Positions 13,922 through 23,808 of a stretch of 64,000 nucleotides of DNA are shown here, piece by piece. Origin of the DNA: Perkinsus marinus ATCC 50983. Its lineage: Eukaryota; Perkinsozoa; Perkinsida; Perkinsidae. Under the pieces are notes generated by a model, which searched no databases, was not told where the DNA came from, and saw only the letters and a program-made list of their open reading frames with translations. The stretch spans positions 10,847 to 74,846 of the forward strand of contig NW_003211408.1 of NCBI RefSeq assembly GCF_000006405.1, read 5' to 3'. The stretch's first letter is position 1. Each line of letters opens with the position of its first letter. A program made the translations under genes and the position numbers.

Positions 13922-16255
13922 ATGGGTGTAGCTGTCTCTTGTGTGGAGAATGCCGTCCGAGATGTAGACACTGAATGTGGTGATTGGGTAATAGTAGTCG
14001 GTCAATCGCTCATCATCGGGATGCTTGTTGTTGCAGGGCCCGTTAGCTGCATCGGTCTCGAGTGTCCAGGGTTGGCGTCGATCTATGGAGGATGCACACG
14101 TGGCCTATTGGGATGCCGATAAAAAGTAATTCCATCTTCAAGGGGTCAATGACGGTCACGGGTTGGTTCCTATCAGGATTGGCATTTTTGGAGTGTTCGA
14201 TGGTCACGGTGGGCAAGCAGTAGCATTGTATGTTGCGAAACATCTAGTACCGGTTTTGACCGATCGAGAAGCGTAGGTTACCTTAATCGAGACCGTACTG
14301 GGTCACTTAGGGTCCCGATAGATACCGCCAAGGGAAGTACGAGAGAGCCCTGCATGAGACCTTTATGGAGCTAGATAGGCTTATGATGACTCAGAAGGGA
14401 CAGAAGGAGGTCAGCGCGGCTCGGTTGTCGTTACCACATGAGGTTTAATCAGGTCGCTATGCTCGATAAAGAAGCGCAGGCGGCGTGTCCGGATCCTATC
14501 ATACGCTTGCCTATTGATGCGGTGGGTCGTGTACTGTGTGATATACTAGGAAAACAGTGGTTCAGGTTAAGAGTGATCTGCTAGCTTTGATCGGTGGGGA
14601 CTCTAGTGATGAGGACTCGGATGACTCTGATGATGATAGTGAGGATAGCAGTGTAGGAACCCTGTGGGAGTATATGCATGTAGTTGCCTCCTCAGCCCGA
14701 AGTAGCTCCTAATGAGGAGCCTAGGGATGTTGATATGAAGGGAGAGGAGGGTGCTGCTGCTACTGGTGATGGACCGGATGGACGTAGGCGGAGTACTAGG
14801 ATTGCCGCTACCAGTAAGCAACGATATTATGAGGTGGGATCACCTTTATGGCTTGTTCAGAACAGCGGCCAAAGAAGGACAAGAAACAGGTAGGAGTTGT
14901 GCTATATGTCGTTATTTCAATGCTAAATTGTATGCATTCAGCTTGCACTCGACGGTATATTGTTTCTACTCGAAGTCCTCATACCGGACCTACCGAAAGA
15001 CCTGAGTAAGACTCGTACATAGTCTCTCACTGTCTATGCTCTCTCTCTGTGGGTGTAGGGTCCCGTGTGGAATGTACCGATGATGGCTTTTTGGAACTGC
15101 GTCAGTCTACCTTCAATGACGTTATTGGTAGAGACTCTTCCCCTGAAGGGCAGGTAAGGTGTTTCTTAGGTGGTGAATTAGGGATGTTCATACATTCTTA
15201 GGGTTGCACTGCTGTTGTGTGTTTGGTCCTTCTTGGTGATGATGAGGAATTCCCAAGGCTTGTATGTGCTAATGCTGGGGACTCTAGGTGGGTTAGATGG
15301 CAACCTGGCCGCTGTGGAGATGCGCATCAGGTGTTTTGTTGTCCGAGATGGGAAGGCATATGATCTTTCGGAGGACCATAAGCCTTCACAGGTAGTGGTG
15401 CGGAGTGACCAGTGTGGTTATGACGTCTCGTCGCTCAGCCTGTCGAGAAGGAACGCATCACCCAGGCGGGTGGGATAATACAGCAGTGTGAAGGAGGCGA
15501 TAGAGTCCAAGGTGATTCGATAGGCTCTGGCGCGATAGGATATTGGAGGCGTAGGTGACCTCAACCTGTCCCGTTCACTTGGTGATCATCGATATAAGAA
15601 GGATAAGAAGCTGTATCCTGAGTGCCAGATTATTTCGGGCATGCCGGACATCAGGTAGGAGGGATAATAGGAGTGTTGGATTATGTGGTAAATCTTCAGA
15701 GTGCGTGCATTGACGAGTAAAGATACTCATATTGTACTGGGCTGTGATGGTGTGTGGGAAGTTCATACAAATGAGGGAGCTGCTGAGAAGGTGGTGGCAT
15801 TCGAGCGAAAGTTGGAACAGTAGGTTTGGTGGAGCGTTGACTGGCTCAGTGCATTTTCAGGGGCTCTACTTTGGAAGTACCGCAACCCACGAGCAGCACA
15901 GTGAGCACTGGGTATGGGATTGGGCATGGGAGAGTCTGTGGTAGGTCCACTGTATTGATGGTAGCGTGGAGGATGCGGTGACAGAGTCTCTGTGTAAAAT
16001 AACGAGTTCCATGTGTATTAGTTCAGTGAGACAATCGTAAGTTGGGATAAGCACTGGCATTCGAAAGGTCGCAGGATCGATTCCCTGTTGGGGCATTTTA
16101 GGCTAGTACCTGACGAAGCTGGCGGTGAGTGCGAGGGTACAGACAACGTAACGTTCATGTTGGTTCGGATACCACCTGCATTACGGGAAGTAGGATGTTT
16201 AGCGTATTATTTGAGACCTGGTGACGGCGTCACCGCATGTGTCTCCGCACAATAG
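13922..16255 (+). CDS. PP2C-family Ser/Thr phosphatase, PPM1G-like, multi-exon
   Basis: This is a metal-dependent protein phosphatase. Exon 1 (ATG 13922) reads [20 protein letters not shown] and joins in phase after a GTAATA donor to an exon with [13 protein letters not shown] (motif 1, metal-binding Asp). There follow a helix [18 protein letters not shown], an acidic insert ([17 protein letters not shown], about 14600-14650), [58 protein letters not shown] and finally [14 protein letters not shown]. The acidic insert and the [13 protein letters not shown] wording point to the PPM1G group, which is nuclear in animals. The MGVAVSC start could allow N-myristoylation. The stop is TAG 16253-16255. 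The intron at 16037-16101 carries a tRNA T-arm-like motif. Confidence 0.88.
16037..16101 (+). other. Short intron carrying a tRNA 3'-half-like motif (sense)
   Basis: This is a 65-nt GT-AG intron of the PP2C gene (GTAAGT...TTTTAG). The exons join in phase ([16 protein letters not shown]). The intron holds GGATCGATTCC, a near-perfect Pol III B box, followed by TTGGGGCAT. Confidence 0.75.
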
Positions 16256-16298
16256 GGTAAGGCGGTCTTGTCAGGGGTTGAAGCCCCTCCCTAGCGAG

Positions 16299-16466
16299 AT
16301 GGAAAAGAAAGAGGAGGATCCAAGGCCGGCGAGCCCGTTGGTTTTTGGAAGAGGCCCTGGTACTAAGACGGCCTGTGAAGCAGCCTTGAAGGTTATGCGA
16401 GGAAAGAGAAAACGACGTGATGGGAAGAACAAGAAGAAGAATAGACAACAACACTCCAAGAAGTAG
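16299..16466 (+). CDS. Small Lys/Arg-rich ORF, uncertain
   Basis: It begins MEKKEEDPRPASPLVFGRGP and ends in a strongly basic run (KRKRRDGKNKKKNRQQHSKK), 55 codons in all. It could be a small nuclear or ribosome-associated protein, or an exon joined to a neighbour. I could not find an in-phase link to the phosphatase ahead of it. Confidence 0.3.
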   Translation: MEKKEEDPRPASPLVFGRGPGTKTACEAALKVMRGKRKRRDGKNKKKNRQQHSKK

Positions 16467-16668
16467 TTGAGGAGGTTGTTTGTGGTGACACCACGACCAT
16501 CTTAATTCCTACTATTCCTCGTCTACGTTGACTATTCCCTGTACATATACAGAGATGATAGTTTCTATTAGGCATGTCGCTCCTTGAGTTGGGTGAAGGG
16601 TTGAGCTTGTTTCTTGTCAGTGGATATTCACACTAGGCCTGGAGCGAGTTTCTTCTCGCTGGGACCAT

Positions 16669-18540
16669 GGCTCAAATAAATACTCTTCCAAAGGTCCCTG
16701 GACGGATAGTAATCGGATGCTCTTCCTCGTCGTCGCTTAGTAGTAGTGTTTAGGGGAAGCTGATCAGTCGGATGGGAATACGGAGGCACAAGTATCTAGA
16801 TCACTTCGACCAGGCTCCAGAGGTATCAGTTTTGAGGAGGGAGAAAGACAAGCATGCTAGGGATACTATGCTCACTCAACAGCAGGTAAGGCTGTCCGGA
16901 TGATGCGTGTATGGGGTGACACTAGTAATTAGATTGGTTCCTTGTTTGGGGAGGAAGAGCGGAATGCACTGTTGGAGTCAAAGAGGGATGTTAGGAAGCT
17001 GGCTGCTGAGAAGGAGCAAGTGTTGAGATCTACTGTAGGTCATCTCAAGAGTCTACGAATATTAGGAGCTAGTATACATCTTCCTGCATACGGGGTTGCA
17101 TGGGGATGCACATTACGATTTGTTCGTATTCAGGTTAATGAGGGTCTGCGCGTATACAGAGCGTTACGGCCGGATGCCCTACCTTTCTACCAGGAAGATG
17201 CTATGCTCAGTATGGGTTGCGGCGAACATGGACTTGGTACTGGTCATCAGGTATGAAGGCGAAGATGAACAGATTGAACATGATGGAGAGCGGTAGAGGT
17301 GTCGCTCCTAATCAGACAGGAGCTGTGCTACCTCGGGATAAGCTACAGGTGCATATAGGAACAATGATTCTGAGAATATGGTCCATCTGGGTTGATGATG
17401 TCAGTTGAAAAATGAAGTGGTCGACCCGTTCCAGTTCCAGTTGCCAGTAGTCAACCCAAAGGCCTTCCTGATAGCACTGGAAGCTGCATGCAGGAGTCTC
17501 TGTGATGACCTGGAGTACGTGTGGTGGCATCTGTCGGAAAGGCAGTGCTAGTGTGGAGGTCATTTACGTGTTTTGGTGACAGTATGAGGATTCTGAGCAA
17601 ATTCTTAGGATTATTGTTGGTGTTTGTATACTTCTACCCTAAGTCGTGTGTGAATGTCTTTAATATAGTGAGGCAATTTTCGAGCTCGGCTAAGGAAACC
17701 AAACATATATTGTCTACTATCATGCCAGGTACATAGCATCGTGTTTGGGCATAGACGCTGAGGAGCTACCAGCTCGAGACGACCCATTGAGGTTGGTGGA
17801 TCTGAGGACCATTGGTGGAGTTCCTCGTCGTAGATTCCAACGCTTAGTGGAAAGGGTCATGTTTGCATTCCCTTTACGGAAGGACCCCGCTTATGTGGAT
17901 GAGTTTATGCTCAACCATTGGCCTAGGTTGAAGCAGTTGATGCCCCCTGTCATCGCTGAGTATGGTAGTTGGTAGTAGTTGACAAGCAGTTGTTCATGTC
18001 AGATTGCCGGACAGTGATGTCGCGGAGTGGCTGAGGGGGCACCTTCAACGTGTGATTCACAATCAGAAAGAGCATAAGAAAATATGGCTGCACAAGGCAC
18101 CTAAGAAGGGTAGTAATAGAAGATGGTTTGCATGCTGTATGTGGCGGTGTAGGTACAGAGGAATGGTATAGTTTCGGTGAGGATTTTATATATGATACGT
18201 GAGGCTCTGCTACACTTATTATTAATGTTGCATTCTGATTGAGTTGAGGTAGGTACCCTTTACCGGCCACACTAGTGGATGATAGGAATCTCGAATTTCC
18301 AATCCAAGACTCTGGCAAATGGTTCGAGAGCTTTGCAAAGTTTTTCGAATTCGATCCTGAGGAGTAATGGCGTAGGATGCATTAGCACATGGGTATGTCT
18401 CGGCTGCTGCAGGAACGGCCTTTTGGACCAGTTCAAGACTCTTGTCCACGATCTTGAGAAGATAGGCCTCGGCAATTGGTTGAAGATGAATATTGAGGAT
18501 ATTGAGAAGCATATACCTAAGGGGAATGTACCACTACTTC
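16669..18540 (+). CDS. Unidentified multi-exon gene (may join the S5-domain gene downstream)
   Basis: Plausible exons: MAQINTLPKVPGRIVIGCSS from ATG 16669; HKYLDHFDQAPEVSVLRREK to a GTAAG donor near 16889; SLFGEEERNALLESKRDVRK, helical and charged, from about 16935; DPFQFQLPVVNPKAFLIALE near 17430; DDPLRLVDLRTIGGVPRRRF near 17780; LPDSDVAEWLRGHLQRVIHN near 18005; and NLEFPIQDSGKWFESFAKFF near 18285. I recognise no family. An intron near 17521-17730 contains a repeat seen again near 61575-61760. Exon limits are approximate. Confidence 0.45.
17536..17730 (+). repeat. Dispersed repeat, copy 1 (intronic)
   Basis: It resembles 61575-61760. Shared blocks in the same order are TTGGTGACA, TTTGTATACTT, TCGTGTGT and AGGAAACCAAACATATA. 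It lies in an intron of the unidentified gene. Confidence 0.6.
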
Positions 18541-18555
18541 TACTACTACTACTAT

Positions 18556-18639
<84 letters not shown>

Positions 18640-18640
18640 C
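18531..18640 (+). repeat. (CTA)n microsatellite
   Basis: About 110 bp of nearly uninterrupted TAC/CTA trinucleotide. It is probably intronic or between exons. The long Leu or Tyr runs it would encode in two frames are not credible protein. Confidence 0.95.
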
Positions 18641-18709
18641 TCTTTTTTCTATGCTGGTTGACCTTTTTGACGTTAGGTGCCGTTGATAAGACAGACGACA
18701 CCAGGCGAC

Positions 18710-20430
18710 ATGAATGTGGCCAGCATGATGCTTAAGGCAGCGGCTAGAGGCAAACCCAACTTGTTAGATTTCGAAGCTACAGATCCGTATAAACTCCTTC
18801 ACGGCCTTCCTTCGAAATCAGTACTGTGCGGTGGTGGTGGTAACTTTGAATGGTAGCTATCGTTACTGAACTAGATACCTGAGGAGCTTGCGATGCTGCC
18901 AGAGAATCCATACTTGTCGGACGAGCAAATCGATAAGCTTATGGACCTTGGGGATGCGTCTAGGGTCTTGGCAATACAGCGGGAAAGGGACGATGATGAA
19001 TTTAAGGTGGTGGTGATGATGGATGTTATTGGTCTTGGAGGCGGGGTTTAGGAGTTCGTCAGCAGCTTCTCGAAGACACCGGTAGAGCAAATTATTGAGA
19101 GTGAGGTCCAAAGCTACAAGACGATGGGACCGGTGAGCTAATTTCGTGGCGCAGTGACGTTTACTAGACGCACTGTAGGCTGTCCGACCAGATGAGAACT
19201 CGGTTGACTGGAAGTGGAAACAACCACTGAACGCTGTCTATGATGCCCGTCGCCAGATGTAGTATATAAGTGCTTGTGTATTATTGCCAGGGCACGTGGG
19301 TAGGTATCTTCGACAACAGAATGTTACGGATCCCTTACTGAACTATGAGGGTCTTAGGCAGCATTTGATGGCCGTCTCACGGTTGTGTTCTATGGCCCCC
19401 AATGGTCGGGTGTAATGCTAGGGAAGTGATAGAGACAAGTGGTATAATTCATATAGGTATTACTATCGATGCATACTGATGGTGGGTAATGGTAAAGGCG
19501 TGTATGGCTTTGGTGTTGGTTATGGCAATACCATCACTACTGCACGGGCTGATGCCGCTATGCAGGCTCTTAAGCGCCTCCAGGTCGGCACCAGGTCAGC
19601 TACTGATAAGGGTGGTAGATTAATTTCAGTTCGTTGATCTGGACAGTAGCCGAACACTGCATGCTCCGGTGATAGCGCGAGAGTACGGGCAGAAGTGCAA
19701 GATACTACCCCTGCCCGCCGAGTCGGGCATCCTCTGCAATCGACGGTGGAAATAATTCTGTGGCGCGCGGTAATTTGAGCTGGTGTGGTAGATACTTGCC
19801 TTGGGTGTACATCATGGGATTGCATAATGTGGAATTGAAGTTTGAAGGAGAGCTCTCGTGGTTGTCGAGGACGAGGGCCATCACTCGGACCACCAGCATG
19901 ATAATGAGTCGTCGAACTGTTGCTAATGGTGAAGGCAAAAAGTACTATATCACTATCCTTGGCCGTCTTTGCTACTCTGTGCTTGTGATTATTCAGATAT
20001 GCCCATTTGATGGCCCCAGGGGACCATTGGGTTCACTGGCCTGACCGATGGTTTAAGGAAGTCCGCAGACGGTATGACCAGAAGGGCCATATGATACGCC
20101 ACGAACGGAGGTCAGCAGTTACTACTCGTCCATTATAGTGTAGTTGCTCTTGCAATAGGCATCTTCTCCATGGTAAAAAGCGGGGTAATATCCTCGTGTC
20201 ACCACTAGAGGTTCGGCCAGGATTCACTAGGTGACTCCACTGTGCCCGTTGATATGTTGTTCATCCACTAGATGTAGATTTGGCTGGCAGCCGGTGATGA
20301 ACAAATGGCAGTGGCATTTGAATAAACGGAGACAACAGTTTAATTTGGTGAAGTCACTGACCACCGAGGAGAACGTATTGTTCCCCACTCCGGGTTCAGG
20401 AAGGTTCATGGCCCCTAAGGTAAGTCCTGG
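18710..20430 (+). CDS. Ribosomal protein S5-domain protein, probably organellar uS5, multi-exon
   Basis: The diagnostic exon (about 19460-19585) encodes ILMVGNGKGVYGFGVGYGNT and then ITTARADAAMQALKRL. This matches the S5 double-stranded RNA-binding fold (VVGNGKGxxGFGxGKA followed by a helix), and the wording is nearest mitochondrial uS5. An upstream exon from ATG 18710 reads MNVASMMLKAAARGKPNLLD. Downstream candidate exons include DRWFKEVRRRYDQKGHMIRH (about 20050) and NKWQWHLNKRRQQFNLVKSL (about 20300-20420). The assembly of exons and the true start are not resolved, and the upstream unidentified gene may be its 5' half. Confidence 0.6.
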
Positions 20431-20638
20431 GCAAGGGTGATGCTATCATATGAAATGGATCTCAGAGTAAAACCGATGTTCGTGGTAATGCGTGACATAT
20501 AGCATGATTGTTTCTCGCGCCTACAATACCTTTGGGCAAGTTTCTGAGTGTGGGAGTTTTGCTGTTGGGGGTTGTTGACAGTACGTATTGTTGGTAGTTG
20601 TTGTTGTTGAGCCTATCCCTCCGTTGAATAAACAGTGA

Positions 20639-22054
20639 ATGATGGACCACTTTGGTGAGCCATCTTCGGTGCCGCAACCATCGCCGGTTGTAGCCGCCGC
20701 CGCCGCCGCCGCCCCCGACCTTAATAGCAACGTCGAGGGCAACAACCAAGAGGATTGGGGTGCGAATTCTGCTTTCGCTGGTACTGGCTTCGGGGGGGAA
20801 GAGGATGCGGATATAAACAGACGGCCATCGATGGTAAGACTATTACTGAAGAACTCAGTAGTACACTTTGAGGAGGAGACGGAAGGGGCGCCTTCTAGTC
20901 TGGCGGAAATGTGTAGACAGCGGAGTCAAAGTGATATGACGGCTAATAAGACCGATGCATCAGTTCTGATAGGGGAGTATGATCCTGCTACACAAGAGCT
21001 GCAGTATGTTAATCCTTATAGGATTGATGATGCTTTTGGTAATGATGGTGGCTTTAATCTAGGCCCCTTCCCTTCTTATCTACCCGGGGCATCTAGGCGT
21101 AAACCGCAACATCAGCCGGGGCTAGAAGGTATAGAAGAAGTTAATGATGATGATGAGGAAGAGGGCCTATTAGGCTCATGCCCCTCACCTGAACCGGCTT
21201 CTGCCAGTATGCTTGCTCAGTTAGGTGGATTGTTAGTGAGTTCACCATTCGGAGCAACAGTCCAAGATACCCCTTCTACTTGTGTGCCGGAGTCACTTCC
21301 AGCACAGCTCTTCGCGGCCTCAGGACCATACAGCCATGAGGACCTACCTCAGCAGCAGCAGCAGCAGCAGCAGGAGGAGGAACAGCAAGAAGAGTCGACC
21401 TCGCCTCAAAAGAAGTTGCAGTCGAGCCAGAAAGGAGTCTCTTCTGGGCCCAGAGCTAATACGCAGCAGCCTGTGAGGAAAGGTGGAGGACCGATAAGAC
21501 ACAATAGGGAGACTACCCCTCATGAAGGGCCGAATACGACGGTTATGTTCCGCAATATCCCTAATAGATTCTCACCTGAGGCTCTACGCGAGGTTATCAG
21601 GGATAAGGGCTTCGCTATGAGTATGGATTTCTTCTATATGCCGATGGACTTCCAAAATCAGTGCAATCTCGGATACGCCTTTATCAACTTTGTCAATGTG
21701 GAGGAGCTTGAGAAATTTAGTCGGGAATTCCATGGGCAGAAGTTACCTTTATATAAGTCCCATAAGGTATGCGAAGTGTGCCCAGCCAGAGTGCAAGGAT
21801 TGAAGGCCAATGTTGATCATTTCCGCAAGTCTGCGGCACGTGGTACTATCCCCGATGAGTACAAGCCGGTCTGCTTCCGCAATGGTCTCATGGTGCCCTT
21901 TCCCCCACCAGAGAGGTCCTCTCATCGCACATCGGTGAGTAGTAGCAGTGGGTATGGTGAGGATCATAGGAGAACTTCTAAAAGCTCTACTTATAGTACT
22001 GGCAGCAGCGGGCGTGGTGAAAATAGAGCTAGCGGAATGCGTGTGGAGTCGTAG
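20639..22054 (+). CDS. Mei2-like RNA-binding protein, intronless
   Basis: A single 471-residue ORF from ATG 20639 to the stop at 22052-22054. Residues 1-290 are low-complexity and disordered: an Ala run near residue 22, acidic stretches, and a Gln run near residue 238. Residues about 298-400 form the Mei2-type C-terminal RRM: TTVMFRNIPNRFSPEALREV (RNP2-like), then SMDFFYMPMDFQNQCNLGYA and FINF (RNP1-like), then the typical KVCEVCPARVQGLKANVDHF. The tail (from about residue 425) is Ser/Arg/Gly-rich. Mei2 proteins bind RNA and control meiosis in fission yeast and development in plants; the role here is unknown. The lack of introns contrasts with the split neighbours and may reflect retroposition or intron loss. 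Confidence 0.9.
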   Translation: MMDHFGEPSSVPQPSPVVAAAAAAAPDLNSNVEGNNQEDWGANSAFAGTGFGGEEDADINRRPSMVRLLLKNSVVHFEEETEGAPSSLAEMCRQRSQSDMTANKTDASVLIGEYDPATQELQYVNPYRIDDAFGNDGGFNLGPFPSYLPGASRRKPQHQPGLEGIEEVNDDDEEEGLLGSCPSPEPASASMLAQLGGLLVSSPFGATVQDTPSTCVPESLPAQLFAASGPYSHEDLPQQQQQQQQEEEQQEESTSPQKKLQSSQKGVSSGPRANTQQPVRKGGGPIRHNRETTPHEGPNTTVMFRNIPNRFSPEALREVIRDKGFAMSMDFFYMPMDFQNQCNLGYAFINFVNVEELEKFSREFHGQKLPLYKSHKVCEVCPARVQGLKANVDHFRKSAARGTIPDEYKPVCFRNGLMVPFPPPERSSHRTSVSSSSGYGEDHRRTSKSSTYSTGSSGRGENRASGMRVES

Positions 22055-23808
22055 GAGGAAGAGTGGAGGGTATTTGCCTGATGGTTATTTGCTGATAGTC
22101 AGTATACGATTGGGTGTGAGATTTATCAGACCTCCACCCGTACGTGGTTGTTGTTGTTATTGTACTAGGGGCAGCATGGATATACTGTAACATATTATTT
22201 ACAAGTGCTGCGAGAGGTGTGGCCACTTGTGTCACGATTAGCGAGGCCACTATGGTATCCGCTCATTTTGAAGGTTGACGACGCAAGGCGATGACTGTGT
22301 TGTTGATCTCCTTACCGCTTTACCACTGGTGCTGCTGATGATCTTCACCTCTCTATTGCTTCCGTTATACCCGTCTCAATCTCTACCTAAGTTGATTTGC
22401 TGCCGTTCTATGATTTTGAGTTTTCATGCTACGACTATTACTACTCCTAGCTTCGCCGCAATATTGGTTCGATAAGAGTGTATGTTAAATACGCACTGAG
22501 TGATACTTATTGTAGTAGCTACTAATGTTGTAATCAATACATTGGCTCCCAGTATTGCTATGGACTGGTGCTGGGAGGGGAGTAGTAGAGGTCGAACTGT
22601 ATCACACTTGATTCAACTATATGTACCCGGTCTCGAGGTGTCATGCCCTTCCCCCGTCTGCTCTTGGTTATGCCAACGATGACTTCTTTATAGCCAGACA
22701 ACCATGGGAGGGGATGCTAATCTCTTCGCCGCAAGCCAAATTGTTTTGATAGTAACCCTCAACTCAATCGTCACTATAGTGTGTTGGCTTCGTCAATATA
22801 TGGCGAGTGATTCATGAGGCTGTGTGGATCATTAAGAGGTCTCTTGAGTCGATCATTCTTGTGGAATAACACGAACAGCACCCCTCCGCCTTTCTATATA
22901 ACAAGTCAAGATCTGGATAAGGGCTAGACTGAATCGCCTCTTAACCAATGTTAGCTCACACTCAAACCGTGGATACTCGAGCAAGCACTGTGATACTCCT
23001 TTCGCGATGGCGGGATCGGACACAAGCATAGTATGCAGAAGCTGTCTCAATATCGATAAGATCATCCTCACGTGCATGATGGCTACTGCCTAGCAATACA
23101 TGCAAACTCACACTGGCGAGCTTCGCTGAGGTACTGACCCCTGGGCTGGGAATCTTCTTGCGCATACATCGGACACTGGCACCAAACCATCGGCTTGAAA
23201 CTATGGGCAGCCATAAGTGGGGACGTCACTACAATCATGCCATTGTTCTCCAAGATGGGCGGAAACTATCGATTATGCTACTCTTCTGATGACGAATTGG
23301 AGCTCGTTCATAGAGAGCGTTTCCATTTCAGTACTACACATGACAACTTCCATCAGACCCAAAGTCTGAGGAACCCTGCCATCATGTCCTCCAAACTTTG
23401 GAGTCCAAAGTCGGAGGACATGACCATGGGTTGCCATTGGCGAGCATAACAGCAGGTTGCGTTGAAAGTTCCATGGAAGCGTTTCCACTAGAGTTCGACT
23501 AGGATGCCGTTGGGAAGGGCCTCCTCGCGGAAGGACGGGGCGTGATCGCAACTAGTGACTATCCTCACAGTCATGGTAATTGAAATGTTGGAATTTTGTG
23601 TTAACTAGACCAAAAATTATAAGGTGCTCAAAATGAGTTAATCTGTTGATTAGCTGGCGCTTTCGCTTCATCGATGAGCGAATCTGCCAGCAGGCAACTG
23701 CCTCTAGTCCCCTCGGGTGCCGTCCAGTATTAACAAACTGTCCTCGCGTCTTCTACGCAATTCTCGAGTGTACGGAAGAAACAAATATAATCATATTTAA
23801 CACATATA
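22055..23808. other. Long stretch without a firm gene
   Basis: It lies between the tail-to-tail ends of the Mei2-like gene and the minus-strand gene at 23809. Several short ORFs occur. One minus-strand frame (23551-23273) ends LMEVVMCSTEMETLSMNELQ and could be an exon, but has no recognisable domain. A 40-bp near-palindrome lies at 23383-23422. Confidence 0.5.
23383..23422. repeat. 40-bp near-perfect palindrome
   Basis: CATGTCCTCC on the left is matched by GGAGGACATG on the right, with AACTTTGGA/TCCAAAGT arms inside and a one-base offset. It could extrude as a hairpin. Confidence 0.85.

Noticed and set aside
18279-18735. ORFs with long Leu or Tyr runs
   Set aside because: They arise only because a CTA/TAC microsatellite is open in all frames; no exon evidence supports them there.
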